From contig CM059972.1 in the NCBI GenBank assembly GCA_030490835.1, forward strand, positions 18,267,764 through 18,331,763: a DNA stretch of 64,000 nucleotides, given 5' to 3'. Positions 51,601-63,344 of this stretch are shown here, in pieces (position 1 is the stretch's first letter; each line of letters opens with the position of its first letter). The position numbers and the translations under genes are program-made. The notes under the pieces were generated by a model that was given only the letters and a program-made list of their open reading frames with translations, made no database searches and was not told the origin of the DNA. Source of the stretch: Annona cherimola (taxonomy: Eukaryota; Streptophyta; Magnoliopsida; Magnoliales; Annonaceae).

Positions 51601-54600
51601 TCATGAAACTCGGGTTCACCTCAACCCTAACCCTAACCCTATTTGTAAAACTTCAACCCTAACCCTAACCCTAACCCTATTTGTAAACCTCAACCCTAAC
51701 CCTATTTGTAAACCTCAACCCTAACCCTATTTTTGAAATTCGGGCTCGGGTTGAGTTTCGGGTTGACATATTCTATTAATATGTCTTTGTTACTCATCTT
51801 ATATATAATTTTTTTTATCACAAATCTATTATATAAAAAAGTTTAAAAAACAATTTATTGTATGAAATTAAGAAAAATTCAAATACCGCTTAAGAGTAGA
51901 AAGAAAGAAACTTGTTTTGAGCATTCTCTTTGTATCAAGTAGAATATGGATTATGTGTAAACGTTGTCAATAAAATTGTATTATTAATCATTAATTGTAT
52001 TTTTTTACTCATCTATTGTTTTAAGCTTATTTTACAATTATAATTTTAAAGTTCTCATAAATTTTCCTGTTGGAAAAAAAGATCTCAAAAAAATTTAATA
52101 TTTAGTATCACAGGATTTCGTTGGTCAAAAGGCTTCACAAAAGGCGTGAAGAGTAATTTTTTTTAAAAAAACTGTTGGATCTATATCGTAATGTAAATTG
52201 GGAATAGGTATTTTGTTGAAATCACTTAAGATGTTAGATTGTCTCGGCGATGAGCTGTCCATGTCTGCCATGCCGTACTCCTGTTGTCCATCATCCATTC
52301 ATGAGTAATATGTTATTATTATAATATAAATTATATATTTTATATAAATTATATATTTTATATAAATGCAAATTCGGGTTCGGGTTTACAGGGTTCGGGC
52401 TTGCCTGAACCCGAAACCGAGCCCTATTTGAATTCGGGTCCGGGCTCAAAAATCGGGTTCGGGTTGAAAAGCTTAGAGTTTCAACACTGTATTTTTTCGG
52501 GTTCGGCGGGCCGGGTTCGGGCGGAACCCGGCCCAAGTTGCACCCCTACCCATGCTGAAAGAAGGTTAACGATTGTTGGTACACCTCCAATCATATACGC
52601 CAACAAAAGTTGATAGGACTATCATTCACCTTGTTGACAGTCCTGGTGATATTATTGATTTGGGTGACGCAGATAAAATGATGTGCTGAAAAATGATTTT
52701 ATATGTTTTTCATCAATATCGATTTTATCATGGTATATATTAATAAAATCAACATCAAAATTGACTTTATCTAACAACGGCTAACAAAAGTTAAATTTTT
52801 TTTTTGATGGAAGCGAAGGTCAATTTCGAAAGTAAACAATAACAAAAGACAGAGGACTCATAAGTTGTTATGTGATGTGTGTGCGTGTGCGTGTGCGTGT
52901 GCGTGTATCTTTCGTTAGAAGCACTAGAAGGTCCATAAAGTATTAAAGGATATAGTCTTCAATGAAAATTAAAAAATGGCATAACATATTAACAACTATG
53001 CATAGAGGTTCATCTTCTTCGTTTTTCAACCTAAAATTGAAGAAGATGAAGCCAGATAATGTAAACATGGAAAATGGATTTTGAGTTAAAAAAGGAAAAA
53101 GATGAAGCTCTGTCCATAGGTATTAATTTGTGATGCCGTTTTTTAATTTTCACTAGCGACTATATCCTTTACCACATTCTAGACCTTCTAGTGCTTCTCG
53201 TGGTGGACAAATATAAATCACACAACAATGCCTGAATTTTACATCTTCTGCCATTGTTTATTTTCAAAATCGACTTTTATCTGACAAATTGATTTTGACA
53301 CCAATTTATCCATATATACCACGATAAAATCGATACTTACGGAAAATACATAAAATTGTTATCAACTTATCATTTTTACCAATACCCACGAACGGTAATA
53401 TCAGCGATAACATTGTCGGATATAATCAACAAGACAAACACTGTATAGGGCACATAACACTACATTTAGATTATGGTCACTGTAACTACCAAAGTCATAA
53501 TCAAGTTCGAAATTAAAGGATTCATCTAAATCCACAACTAAAGGATGAACATTCTTGATCTCAAAAGGCTCTTCTACCTTAACCAAGGTTTATGGATCAT
53601 CGACTTTTTACCCACAGTATATGACTTAGTTAAACCATACTTCTGGATGGATGCATACTCTAGGTTCTGAACTGGAATCTTCTGCCATCACTTACAAATT
53701 GATGGTTTTTAGCTGCAGGTGTGAGGTTGGGAGAAGTCCCAACTTTGGGCACCAGAACCTAGGGAAATCTGAGATTATCAGATTAACCAATGTCCATGAG
53801 ACTTTTGTGTCAAATTATTCCCTTGAACCATCTTGTGCTCCTTTGAAACAGAGGAAATATGGACATCAAAACCTGTGGATTCTGAACTCTCAATCAAACA
53901 CTTTTTTTTTTTTTTTTGGATGTGAATGAAGACTATCGCTTCAGCCCAGAACTGAAACTGGGATCTCACTTACGCGCACATTGATGTCAAACCACTTAGC
54001 TATGCCTTGGGTGACACCGTCAATCAAACACTAGAATTAGAGTGAAGGAATATTCAATTATCATTAATTTGCCGACAATAATCCTCTCAATCCCTCTCCC
54101 AGAACAAAAAAAATAGCATTCTTTCTTGTTGAATCAATCATTTCGATACCCTTTTTGGCAGACATGAATATCCATAATAATCTGAAACAGAAACTCCAGA
54201 TAAATAATACATTCATTTGCCTCGAATTTCAGATATTAATATCCTCTACTTCTTCATTTCATAACCATTCACCATTCAAACATTTGCTCAACCTCTGAGC
54301 CCACAGTAGGAAACCCCTTTCACACGTTGTGCAATTGAACAATGATATTCTGCTTTGAGTCATTTTTCAATCCACAACATCAATCCAATATTCCGGTATC
54401 ATTTTCAATTTAATCTTCAGGACCCCCATCAACAGAAGCAGACGTTAGCATGAACCCAACTTCCGAGTATAAAAATTAATAAAACTAAAAAATTTCTTTT
54501 TCTGCAAGGTAAGCATTGCGACGTGCACACGAACTGGATTTCAGGCTTTCAGCAACAGAATTCTCACTAATCAGCTGTGCACTCCAACAGAACTGCATGA

Positions 54601-55012
54601 TAGCGAAGGAGATTTCACACTACATTTCAATTAATTTCAGCATTTTTTATAATTCAGCCAAAATTCAACTGAGAAATGGATTCATAAACTTGTAAATGAA
54701 GGATAAACAGCTCAAAAAGGAAAAACTTTCCTCTTTCTAGCTTGGAATTAAGAGAAAAACCAAATAAGAAATTAAAAGTAACAGCCATCAAAATAAAAAA
54801 TCCAACGTAAACTCAGAGAGAGAGAGAGAGAGAGAGATCAGAAGCCGACCGAAAAGATGCCGGAATGCATCACGGCAGGCATCGTACACGTACGAAGCGT
54901 AGTGATCGTCTTTCTCCGCCGCTCTCATGATCTCTGGCTGCGCCGCTGGAGGAAACCGACGCGGCCCCCCACCATGGCCAGATTCCGATGAAGATTCCGC
55001 CTCGATTTTCAT
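45692..55012 (-). CDS. PEX10: Peroxisome biogenesis factor 10, RING E3 ligase (387 aa)
   Basis: Eleven exons on the minus strand: 55012-54850, 50901-50870, 50559-50470, 49953-49859, 49716-49509, 49124-49055, 48420-48342, 47543-47410, 46568-46471, 46253-46162, 45794-45692 (1164 nt, frame kept). It is a peroxisomal membrane protein of the PEX2-PEX10-PEX12 ligase that ubiquitinates PEX5 for recycling. Recognised blocks are [20 protein letters not shown] (19-37), [74 protein letters not shown] and [20 protein letters not shown]. The C-terminal C3HC4 RING is [20 protein letters not shown], then CWNCIMEWC and CPLC. Length is close to Arabidopsis PEX10 (381 aa, from memory). Intron 7 has a GC donor (AG|GCAAGT). 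Intron 1 is 3.9 kb and full of transposons. Confidence 0.95.
47955..48249. mobile_element. Harbinger/Tourist-like MITE in PEX10 intron 7
   Basis: The ends are gggcctgcttggatactc and gagtatccaaatagagcc, an 18-base inverted repeat with a few mismatches, bordered by tta and taa. The 295-bp interior has no coding capacity. It is distinct in sequence from families H1 and H2, though the gggcctg.ttgg start is Tourist-like. Confidence 0.8.
51583..52548. mobile_element. hAT-like non-autonomous element, 966 bp, in PEX10 intron 1
   Basis: The ends are taggggtgcaactcgggc and gcccaagttgcacccccta-like (gcccaagttgcacccctа region at 52531-52548), near-perfect inverted repeats of about 18 bases. A perfect 8-bp target duplication cccatgct flanks it (51575-51582, 52549-52556). 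Eight-base duplications and TAGGG ends fit the hAT superfamily. Subterminal regions are crowded with cgggttcggg motifs on the right and caaccctaaccct on the left. No transposase frame is present. Confidence 0.88.
51622..51730. repeat. Telomere-like repeats within the hAT-like element
   Basis: Runs of (CCCTAA)2-4 are separated by tatttgtaaa(c)ct spacers, forming a tandem of about 25-35 bases (caaccctaaccctatttgta). The unit is CCCTAA, not the common plant telomere unit CCCTAAA. Because it sits in a transposon end, it is not evidence of a true telomere or a chromosome fusion. Confidence 0.85.
52625..53420. repeat. Long fold-back, ~350-base arms, in PEX10 intron 1
   Basis: The left arm (about 52625-53033) and right arm (about 53093-53420) are imperfect reverse complements. 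Examples: atcgattttatcatggtata at about 52718 answers tataccacgataaaatcgat at about 53316-53335, and agaagcactagaaggtc at 52917-52933 answers gaccttctagtgcttct. A (gtgtgc)n-like run at about 52876-52906 interrupts the left arm only. The loop is about 60 bases. It has no coding capacity that I accept. Confidence 0.8.
53903..54020 (-). mobile_element. SINE, 118 bp, in PEX10 intron 1 (sense to PEX10)
   Basis: On the minus strand it has an A-box-like tagctaagtggtttgac, a downstream gatcccagtttcagttctgg in the B-box position, and an A-rich tail (T run at 53903-53917 on +). A perfect 12-base target duplication caatcaaacact flanks it (53891-53902, 54021-54032). It resembles 25174-25289. Confidence 0.8.
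54815..54838 (-). repeat. CT microsatellite at the start of PEX10 intron 1
   Basis: (GA)n on +, so (CT)n in the PEX10 transcript, beginning about a dozen bases after the exon 1 donor. This is the same arrangement as in RPS3 intron 1. Confidence 0.9.
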
Positions 55013-56647
55013 GCTTGAGACGGATTGAAAAACTGCTTCTGATTTCAGTTCAACTGCGCCTTATGTAGACGAATGACAGGAATTGCCCTACAGGAAGAAA
55101 ATGGTGTACGCTCGGTTCAAGTAAGAAGAGAGGTAGAGCGTAAGGGAGCGTGTGCACGGCAGAGGGAGGTGAAACTCACGAGACAGAAAAGGGTAAGAGG
55201 AGAGTGGAGGCTACTTAGGAGACGAGCTGCGTCCGCTGCAGTTGAGGGTGCACCGCACCGTCCATCGACCGGGGCCCACCCACGATTAATTGATAATCTT
55301 GACCGTCCTTTCCGGTTGAAGTTGCAAAGTACGAAGCATTTGCCATTACGGCAAAGAATTTGATGTGGGTTTTCAAATTTATTTTTCCTGAGATTTACAG
55401 TTTAATCTCGCGCATTAATAAAATGCCATCTATTATGTTTTTTTCTTATGCATCACAAGTACGGTTCTGCTGTGGAAGATATAAAAATAAAAAATGAAAA
55501 ATGTTTTTAAAAAAATTATATAATACAATCACATTGATGATTAGAAGTAAAAATAATGAAGTTAAAATCAATAAAATAATTGGATAAAAGAATATAAAGT
55601 AATTAAAATATCGAATAATAATAGAAAACTGAAGGTAGATAAATGGTTGAAATATTAAATCGTATCGAAAGTCTTGAAGGGTGATTTTTTTTTTTTTTTT
55701 AATTTCGCTTCTTACCAAATAGATCCTATTTTTTAAAAAAAAATTGCACTGTGCAGCCAACGTTAATCAAAAAGTAAAATAATGTAGATTATTGTTACTT
55801 TTAACTTAATCAAAAATAATTTTACCTTTTTCCAAAAGTAGTGGCCCCAAATATGAATAATAAACTTTTTGAATTATTTATATATTAGATACATGTTAAA
55901 TATATTTGTATTTAAATTGTTAATGCCTTGATGCGTCGAACAGCAAATATATTTAGAAAATTCGCACGAAAAAATTTGTTTATATTTTTCGGATAAAATT
56001 GGATCCATCTATTATACCTGGGATTACTTGCTTAGCTAAGATTTATTTTTCCCCGTATAAGACTGGGCTACAAAATTATCTCAAAAACACATTTGTAGGC
56101 TTTAGTCTCATAAGTAATATCAAGATTTATTTTACAAAAATTTTATAACTTAAAAGCCCCATCACGCATGCGACTACTCATTTATCATCCACCTTTTTTA
56201 TCTATTAATTAATGAGGCTTTTCTCACAAAAGATCTGAAAATTATGTCAATACTACTTGTCCATTTGGTAATGAAAATAAGATACCGATAACGAAGAAAA
56301 TAGGAGAAATAATATAATATCATATGGGAAAACGACTAACTAAAAAGTGAACCTAAAAAACGGATTATTTTTATATAAAAAAAAAAAAATCAAAAGCATA
56401 GATAACGAAGATGAATTAGGCGGTTTAGTTGAGTAGTTGCTCGTCCAAGTGTTGAATTGCAATACCAAGGCTAGCAAATTCACCAATGCCGACACGATTA
56501 ACGGTTTGATTTCCAACACGTGTGGTAAGAGTGTGGAGAGCAGTATCAGATTGGTCCTAAGATGGATAGCCAACCACTGGCCAAGAGCCACGACCTTATC
56601 TCTCTCTCTCTCTTCCCCCTCTGCAAGCTTCAAAACAGAAGAAAGCC
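55013..56647. other. Divergent upstream region of PEX10 and NdhU
   Basis: The PEX10-proximal 350 bases are GC-richer and leader-like. About 55490-55740 resembles a decayed H2-type MITE (ataatgaagttaaaatcaat, ccaaatagatcc). A tctctctctctctctctt tract lies at about 56599-56614, just before the NdhU start. No gene is seen between. Confidence 0.5.
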
Positions 56648-59600
56648 ATGTTACCTAATAAAACGGTGAAGCCACTTCCAATGGCTTTCGCTGCGGCCGT
56701 CTGCATTTCCCGCCCAAATGCCATCCGACTCGACGCCCCGGCAAAAGCAAATGATCTTCCTCATTCACGCTCATCTTACCTTCGAATTCGCAAATCGCTG
56801 ATTGTTAAGACTGCTGAGACTACATCCTCTTCTTCTCCTGAGCCAGCTGCAGCAACAGAAGCCCCAGAAGAGACTCCAGTTGAAACTACAAAGCCACGTT
56901 CTTCCCTCATATCAATGAGCAACGTCGAGAAAGCCCTCCGCGGCATCGGTAATTTCTAAAAGAATAAATACAACATAATTAAAAGAAGAAGATTCCAATT
57001 TTGGGTAGTTATTTATTGGGCTAGTCTAGTTGCTTGGCAGAAATTAAATAATTATATTGAAAGGGATGAGTTCGACAGCCCAATTAGTAGCAATCCGGAT
57101 GCAGATTGGATGAGGCCTAACCAATTGAAATGAGAATTGGTGAATGCTTAATGAAAATGCAAAGTGGCAAGTGGTCATTTATTCCTTTTTTTTTTTTTTT
57201 CTTGCTAATTGTTTTGAGTCATGATTTTGATTGATTGAATCCTGATTTAGAGTGCAGAGATCACAAATGTCGACCATTACGAACGGCTAGGAATTCCACG
57301 GAAAACTCCTTATGATCAGGTAGATGCTGTTGGAATTAGACCACACATTCTTCTTCACCTTGCTTGATTGATGGTAGCTTGTGGTGGATAATTTTTAGAG
57401 AATCTTGTCTCGTTTAATTTTTTTTTTCCAGCAGTTTCAGTTCCAAAAAGATCACTGCACTTGATTCTCTCTTGATCTTCTGCGCATTTCTTTTGGCTGC
57501 ATGAAGCCAAGATGAAATAACCTCATTGTTGAGAGTTCTCCTAGCATCCATACAATTGGGAGGCAGCCCAAATTGTATTTGTATTCCATTCATATTGAAA
57601 TTGGGACCGGTTCCAATGCATGTGATTATGACCTCCTAGCTAGCTGTATACGCTGCATTATTATTCAACTATGCTGAACTAATTTTGAGGTAGCAGCATA
57701 AGAAAAGAAATGTGAAGAGTTATGGTCTATTTCTCATCTGCAGGTAACAGCTGCATACAAAAAGAAATGTGAAGAGCTGAAGAATCAGGAATTGGATGAA
57801 GCAGAAGTCAGCAACCAGATGGAACTCTTAAAGGTTAGTGTAGATACCCCTATGCCACATGGCAAACAATGCCATGTGTCCACCCACATTATGCTGAGTC
57901 ACTCATACATGCCAGCCATGCTGACCACATCCTTCAAAAATAGCCCATCCACGCCCATATCAACCTTCCCTGGTATGCTGGACACGATAGCAACAACTTA
58001 TCACGCTCATGATAACATTATTATGGGGAGCATTCTTTAGCTCCAAATCAAGATTTATAGAGTCCAACGCAGGGAAAAAAATCAACAGCAGTAGTTGTGG
58101 ACTTAACTAGATGGGCGTTTTACCAACCGAGGCTAGCTCGGTTGGTTGCTGGCTGTGGCGCAATGGCAGTCGGCGGGGGTTCGAATGACGGTTCGGCCCT
58201 TTAGGATGAAGTGGGAGCTGTTGTCTCCCTTTGGGGCGGAGTGGGAGCGGTTGTCTCCTTGATTCTTTAGTGGAGCTGTGTCTCCAGATTTCTTTGGCGG
58301 AGTTGTGTATCTCCGTAGTTGTAAGAATGTCTCAGAAATACAATGTAATATGTGTTGAGATGTATGTAAATATAAACCATAAAAAAAAAAAAAACTAGAT
58401 GGGCGTTTTGAGTCTCTAGTTCAGATCCGATGGGCATTAACTAGGAGCTTCAAGCATGGATATTTTCATAATCCGGCATCTCTCGATTTTGTCCTGTTGC
58501 TGTTATGAAAGCGTAATGAGAATTTCAACCAGATTAACTGAACTACGAACTCATCATACCTGGGGTGAGATCAAACTCACCCATTAGGCAATCCCTTGTT
58601 AGAGTTAGACCATTTACAAATTGCATTAGTAAGCATCCAAACATGATTTTAAAACAGAATCTGAGATGCCGCTGAATTCAGCATTTGCTTAATAATGTTT
58701 ATTGGTTGCAGGAATCATACATCATTCTTTCATCCGAAGAGGAGAGAAGATTGTATGACTGGAGTCTGGCAAGAAGTGAGAGACCAGATAGATATGTCTG
58801 GCCTTTTGAGGTTGATATAACTCAGACCCCAACAGAGGACCCCCCGCCTCCGGTACGATTACCTTACTATCTTCACAAATTTTATTTTATTTTTGCTTAG
58901 GGTCATTTATCTCAGTTTCATAATAAAGTTGCATTTTATTATTGAATTAATGTTGCTTTGGAGTATGATTGAAATAAAACTTACATGAAAAATGCCGGTG
59001 AAAAAATTGGCACATTTTGGGGACCGCAACTATGCTGTGATGGTTGTTGCAAACACAAAACAAGTCAGTAGCAGAAGCACAGCATTCCATTCCACGTGTA
59101 GAGCACAAGGAGACGCTGGATATATTTGGACATCGGAATAACTAGATTTTGCAACTCTCCCATAAACACTTGAGCACGAAATACTACAACATTGAAAAGC
59201 TGTAGTTGTATGCGTCATTATATACTCAGTACGTGTACACTATCATGTAACATTGTTCGGTGTTAGTAATATCCCCACAACAAATTTTGTTTTATGCAGC
59301 TAATTTTTTAGTTCATACATATATTGATGCATTCTTAATTATTTAGCTGTAAATACTTAGTTAATTTTGATTAGCTGCATTTAGTTATTGTAGTTATTTT
59401 TTATGTCAAATACAGCCAAATTAATTTTGATGCAGGTATTAAAATGCAGTTTCGAATAAGAATAATGCTCTATCTATACTTTGCATTTGGTACCAAATGC
59501 AACCAAATTAAAATTTGGCTGCAAAAAGGTTGCTAATATATATATATATATAAATAAATAAATAATAAATTTTATTTCTTTTTTTTATCAGACTATCCAC

Positions 59601-60425
59601 TTTAGATGACAAAATATTTAATGACGGTATACCCCAGAAGAGGGATAGTGACCCTGCACTTGTCTACCTTAGCACTGTGCACAACTATGTTAGTTATTTG
59701 GTCATTTAAATAATTATTTTAATTATAGGATGTGTTTAGGAAGTGATAAAACTTTTGGATAAAATTTTTTTTGTGTAAAAATTATTAAATTTATAGAAAA
59801 TATTGTGATATGATAGAGATAATGATGATGTGTAAAAAGAATAAAATTAAAATAAATAAGCTAGTTGTATGAGTAGTTATGTAGAAATAAATAAAAAAAG
59901 GGTAGTTTATAGAAAGATGTGAAAAAATAATTTTAAAAAATGGTAGTTATGAAAAGTGAAAAGTTTAGATTGAAATTTTTTAGTTACAAACAAACATGCC
60001 CATAATGCTAATTATTACATAGCTATTTAATTACCATCATTGTAAACCCAAATGCACATGTCTTTGAATTCATTCGTGGCAAAAATCTAGACTAGGAAAA
60101 ATGAATCATTTTTGTAACTCACCTTTCTAAATACAATCAAAAGGAGAATCATTATTCTATTATGTACACCAAAACATCACTCTCTAGTCTTGAATTAGTC
60201 TTACTTAAAGTTGTTTGTTTGTTGCATGTTGAAGATGAATCATTTGTAATGCTTTGAACCTAAACCCAATGTGAACAATTCTCTTCTTTTATTCATTATT
60301 TCATAAGTTTATTGGATTTTGTGTTGCAGGAACCAGAGGACGAGCTACCGACAAGGCTTGTTGGCCTCTTTTTCTTAGCATGGCTACTCTTATCTTTTGT
60401 ACTTTCCATTGGGCTTAATCGATAG
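56648..60425 (+). CDS. ndhU: Chloroplast NDH complex subunit U, J-like protein (229 or 218 aa)
   Basis: Five exons: 56648-56948, 57258-57319, 57744-57833, 58712-58852, 60330-60425 (690 nt, frame kept). NdhU (CRRL) belongs to the electron-donor-binding module of the thylakoid NADH dehydrogenase-like complex, which takes electrons from ferredoxin for cyclic flow around photosystem I. The N-terminus is a basic, Ser/Ala-rich transit peptide, followed by a Pro/Glu/Thr-rich linker. The J-like domain runs from SNVEKALRGIEITNVDHYER to ESYIILSSEEERRLYDWSLA and has no HPD tripeptide. A C-terminal membrane helix (LVGLFFLAWLLLSFVLSIGL) follows. Two in-frame starts are possible; the second (MAFAAAV, 56681) gives a 218-residue product and a more usual transit peptide. 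Intron 3 holds a SINE and intron 4 a MITE. Confidence 0.92.
58122..58392 (+). mobile_element. tRNA-derived SINE, 271 bp, in NdhU intron 3
   Basis: It has a pol III A box within ggctagctcggttggttg (58131-58148) and a B box ggttcgaatg (58179-58188). The body has a repeated gtgggagc(t/g)gttgtctcc phrase and ends in a run of about 15 A. A perfect 17-base target duplication aactagatgggcgtttt flanks it (58105-58121, 58393-58409). The intact duplication suggests a recent insertion. Its body differs from the 118-bp SINE family. Confidence 0.9.
59727..60001. mobile_element. H2-family MITE in NdhU intron 4
   Basis: Reverse orientation relative to 4263-4542. The ends are ggatgtgtttagg and acaaacaaacatgccc, moderately matched. 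The interior shares aaaagaataaaattaaaataaa and gagtagttatgtagaaataa with the family. Confidence 0.7.
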
Positions 60426-60739
60426 AAGGTGCATCCAAAGGTAATCATCATTTCATGTGTCCATTCTTGTAGGTATCTTATAAAACTCTTCACATGACGC
60501 AACCATTTGGTGATCTTGGTAATATTCTATAAATTACTTTTTGCTATTGCACTACAATAAATTTTCTTAAGTGTAATAATTAACGTAGTGGCATATAATA
60601 TGGATTTGGCTACATTTGATGTTATTTGGCTTCAAATAAATATATGCAGCAAACATACTGGTCACATATTTGGCTACATATGGGCGATTACCATAAGCAA
60701 GAGCAGTCATTCTTTAAAATATATTATCATGGAAACTTT

Positions 60740-61150
60740 TCACGTGTTTAGTATCATTATGCATGGGCTTTGTTCATAAATGTATAAAATCAACGTAATA
60801 AAATAATTTAATATTAATTATCAATATTGAAGTAATATTTTCAACATCACAGCCATCCAAAGTATCATTACTATGTATATAAATAATTCTATAAAATATT
60901 ATTACATTATAATACAAATGTGAGTCAATTTAAGTATTTTTCTTAATTTACACATGAATATATATGTTTTTGGGCAAATGTGGTCCATGCACATATTTAA
61001 TTTAGATGAAATTTGATCCTTTAACTAAACAAATGATGTTATATACACCGAATGGATTGAATTTTTGATCGAGTTGAAGAGATAATATGAAACCGCTTCT
61101 ATGTAATTATAGTTACATAAAAATGGCCCAATATAAATATATATAATCTG
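60740..61150. repeat. Dispersed repeat, family D (copy 3)
   Basis: Same orientation as 1130-1640. It shares gtaataaaataatttaatat, aatttacacatgaatatat and actaaacaaatgatgt with small differences. Confidence 0.6.
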
Positions 61151-62590
61151 CAATATGGATTTAATATGGATTTTGTTAGGTCATTACAACCGACCATGTG
61201 CCCATTATTAGTACATTCATCAGCATGCATGTTACATCTTTATTCAGTACCCAAGCTATTATTTTAAAATTTTGCGAACTTCTAAACCACATCTCACCAG
61301 TGCAGCCACAAGGTTTCTCACAGGAAAAAACAATAGAATTGATAATGAATATTATCATATGGGAAAATAAAATAATTCCCTGCATATGTATTGGATTGAT
61401 GGTGGCAGTGAGGCAGAAATGTTCCAAGCAAAATGTGAGACCAGTAAAGATTTTAAGTTCAAAATGTGAGACCAGCAAAGATGTTAAATTACGGTGGGAG
61501 ACGAGGGTTTGTAAAATAAAAGGGGATTGGACAACACCAGCCATCTTTTAAAACTAGTGGAGCAAAAAAGGGGCGAAATTTTAAAAGCATGGGTCAAGCT
61601 CAATTGCAAAGATTCAGAATAAGTGGACTGAACTGTCTACTCATCCATCTGACAAACGGATCCGAACATGGCTTTTGCCTTCCAACCTGTCCACGTGGAA
61701 CGGATGCCATGACATAAATGGCAGCCGAGGAGCCATATCTGCCACGTGCAGTGCAGGTTGCAGATTCGCATGCTCTGAAGGCTACCCGCCAAGCCATCTT
61801 GTCTCTCTAAAATATGTGCGGCCCGGCCCACAACATGATGTTGGAAAATGAGATTACGTGGCAATCCCTCACTTGGATTGTCCACTTTGGGATGGACGAA
61901 ATAATTGCACCCTTTTGCTCTTTTCTCGCGCATATTTGATCTTTTAATTATTTAATAATATTATTTTTACAATAAATGCCTATTTATTTTATTTCTTATA
62001 ATTTTCGAATTGCATAATTCTTTTTTAATTTTTTTAGGATCCCATCTAATGCTTTATGCAGTTTTTAGATTTTTGATTTTTCAATGTTTTAAATTTGGAA
62101 ATAAAAAGCCGCCGTATGGATGTGGGAAATTTTTTTAAAAAATTTAAAAATGGCTCGGATAAGCATGAACATTAAAGCCCAATAGTCACATGAGCAATTT
62201 TTTTGTCCGCTGTGCATGCTCGATCAAATGCTATTCGTGCATACAAAAGAATCTCCCCGTGGCATTTCAAATTGGGTTCTGATGTGGCACGTGTATCGCC
62301 GAATTCCAGTAGAGCACCAAATGCGAGTAGGCAGTAGCAGCTTTCATTGTGCACGACTAGAACTCTTTTTTAAAAAAAAAAAAAAAAAAAATGGAAAAAT
62401 CCATTTTCAGACGTCACCGTGTACACATTAAGTTATCATTTTTGGACGGGCTCATTGATATATTCAATTTGAATAAAATTTTTCGTGCTAATGAAATAAA
62501 TAATTTTGTATATAATGAGTAAAATACGTTATTATTTTATGATCATGTGATCATTTTAGGCTGCCTGCAATTGAATATTTTACATATATG
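61151..62590. other. Intergenic or promoter-like DNA, no gene seen
   Basis: A short direct repeat (caaaatgtgagaccag(t/c)aaagat) lies at about 61430-61480. The stretch 61640-61930 is GC-richer and has two cacgtg G-box cores (gtccacgtgg, gccacgtgca at about 61690-61750), as in plant promoters. No coding region follows in the window. Confidence 0.4.
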
Positions 62591-62599
62591 TATAATATA

Positions 62600-63340
62600 T
62601 ATGGGAGCTGCACCGGCACTGCACAGGAATAGCGGTACATTTGATCAAAAGTGGACTCCACACATATTAGAATGCAATGAACTTTATATAATAATTTATC
62701 CATATATAAATTTTATAGAAAATGGTTTACATGTTAAAAAAATCACTTTAAAATTGTTATTTACATCAAACTATTTTATTACATTGAATTTGTACTATTT
62801 TCAAATGAGACTCATATACATATCTGATTGAGATGAAATTAGTATGATAATAGAATACATTATTATAAATATAGTGGGTTGAGTAGATTATGATTTAATA
62901 ATCATGTGGGGCCCATTTCAGCGATGCTGCACCGAAAATTCTGGTGCAGCATGTTGCACCTGAATATTTCTGTATATATATACATATATATAGGAGCTGT
63001 TCCGGTGCAGCACAATTGTACCAGAATAGCGGTACATTTGATCAAAAATGAGCCCGACACATATTAGAATACAATGAAATTTTATACAATCATTTATCTA
63101 TATATAAATTTTATAACAAATAGTTTATATGTTGAAAAAATCACTTTAAAATTGTTATTTACATCAAACTATTTTATTACGTCGAATTTGTACCATCAGA
63201 TAGGGCCCATATACATATCTGATTGACATGGAAATTGTTATAGTAATAGAATATATTATTCTAAATACAATCGGTAGAGTAAATTATGATTTAATAATCA
63301 TGTGGAGCCCATTTCAGCGACGCTGCACTTGAATATATAT
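62600..63340. repeat. Head-to-tail repeat units, ~350-390 bp
   Basis: Unit 1 (about 62600-62975) and unit 2 (about 62990-63335) share a start gagctg..ccggtgcagcac, then agcggtacatttgatcaaaa, ttatttacatcaaactattt and an end aatcatgtgg.gcccatttca. A third unit starts near 63347. The gcgcaccgg-like starts and gctgcac ends suggest terminal repeats of a non-autonomous transposon. There are no coding frames. Confidence 0.75.
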
Positions 63341-63344
63341 ATAT

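Noticed and set aside
51622..51730. Possible true telomere or chromosome-fusion scar
   Set aside because: The CCCTAA runs lie inside a hAT-like element with its own termini and an 8-bp target duplication, and are broken by regular spacers.
52600..52680. Plus-strand peptide [10 protein letters not shown] resembling a GTPase G3 motif
   Set aside because: It is one short motif without G1, G4 or the rest of the fold, next to a decayed fold-back. It is too little to call a gene fragment.
53401..53586. Minus-strand 61-residue frame ([20 protein letters not shown]...) in PEX10 intron 1
   Set aside because: It has acidic, protein-like composition, but no family is recognised, no neighbouring coding signal is seen, and it overlaps the fold-back edge. 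It could be a relic; not called.
55073..55363. 96-residue plus-strand frame in the PEX10 upstream region
   Set aside because: Highly basic composition from a GC-rich promoter/leader, with no domain. It lies antisense to the PEX10 leader.
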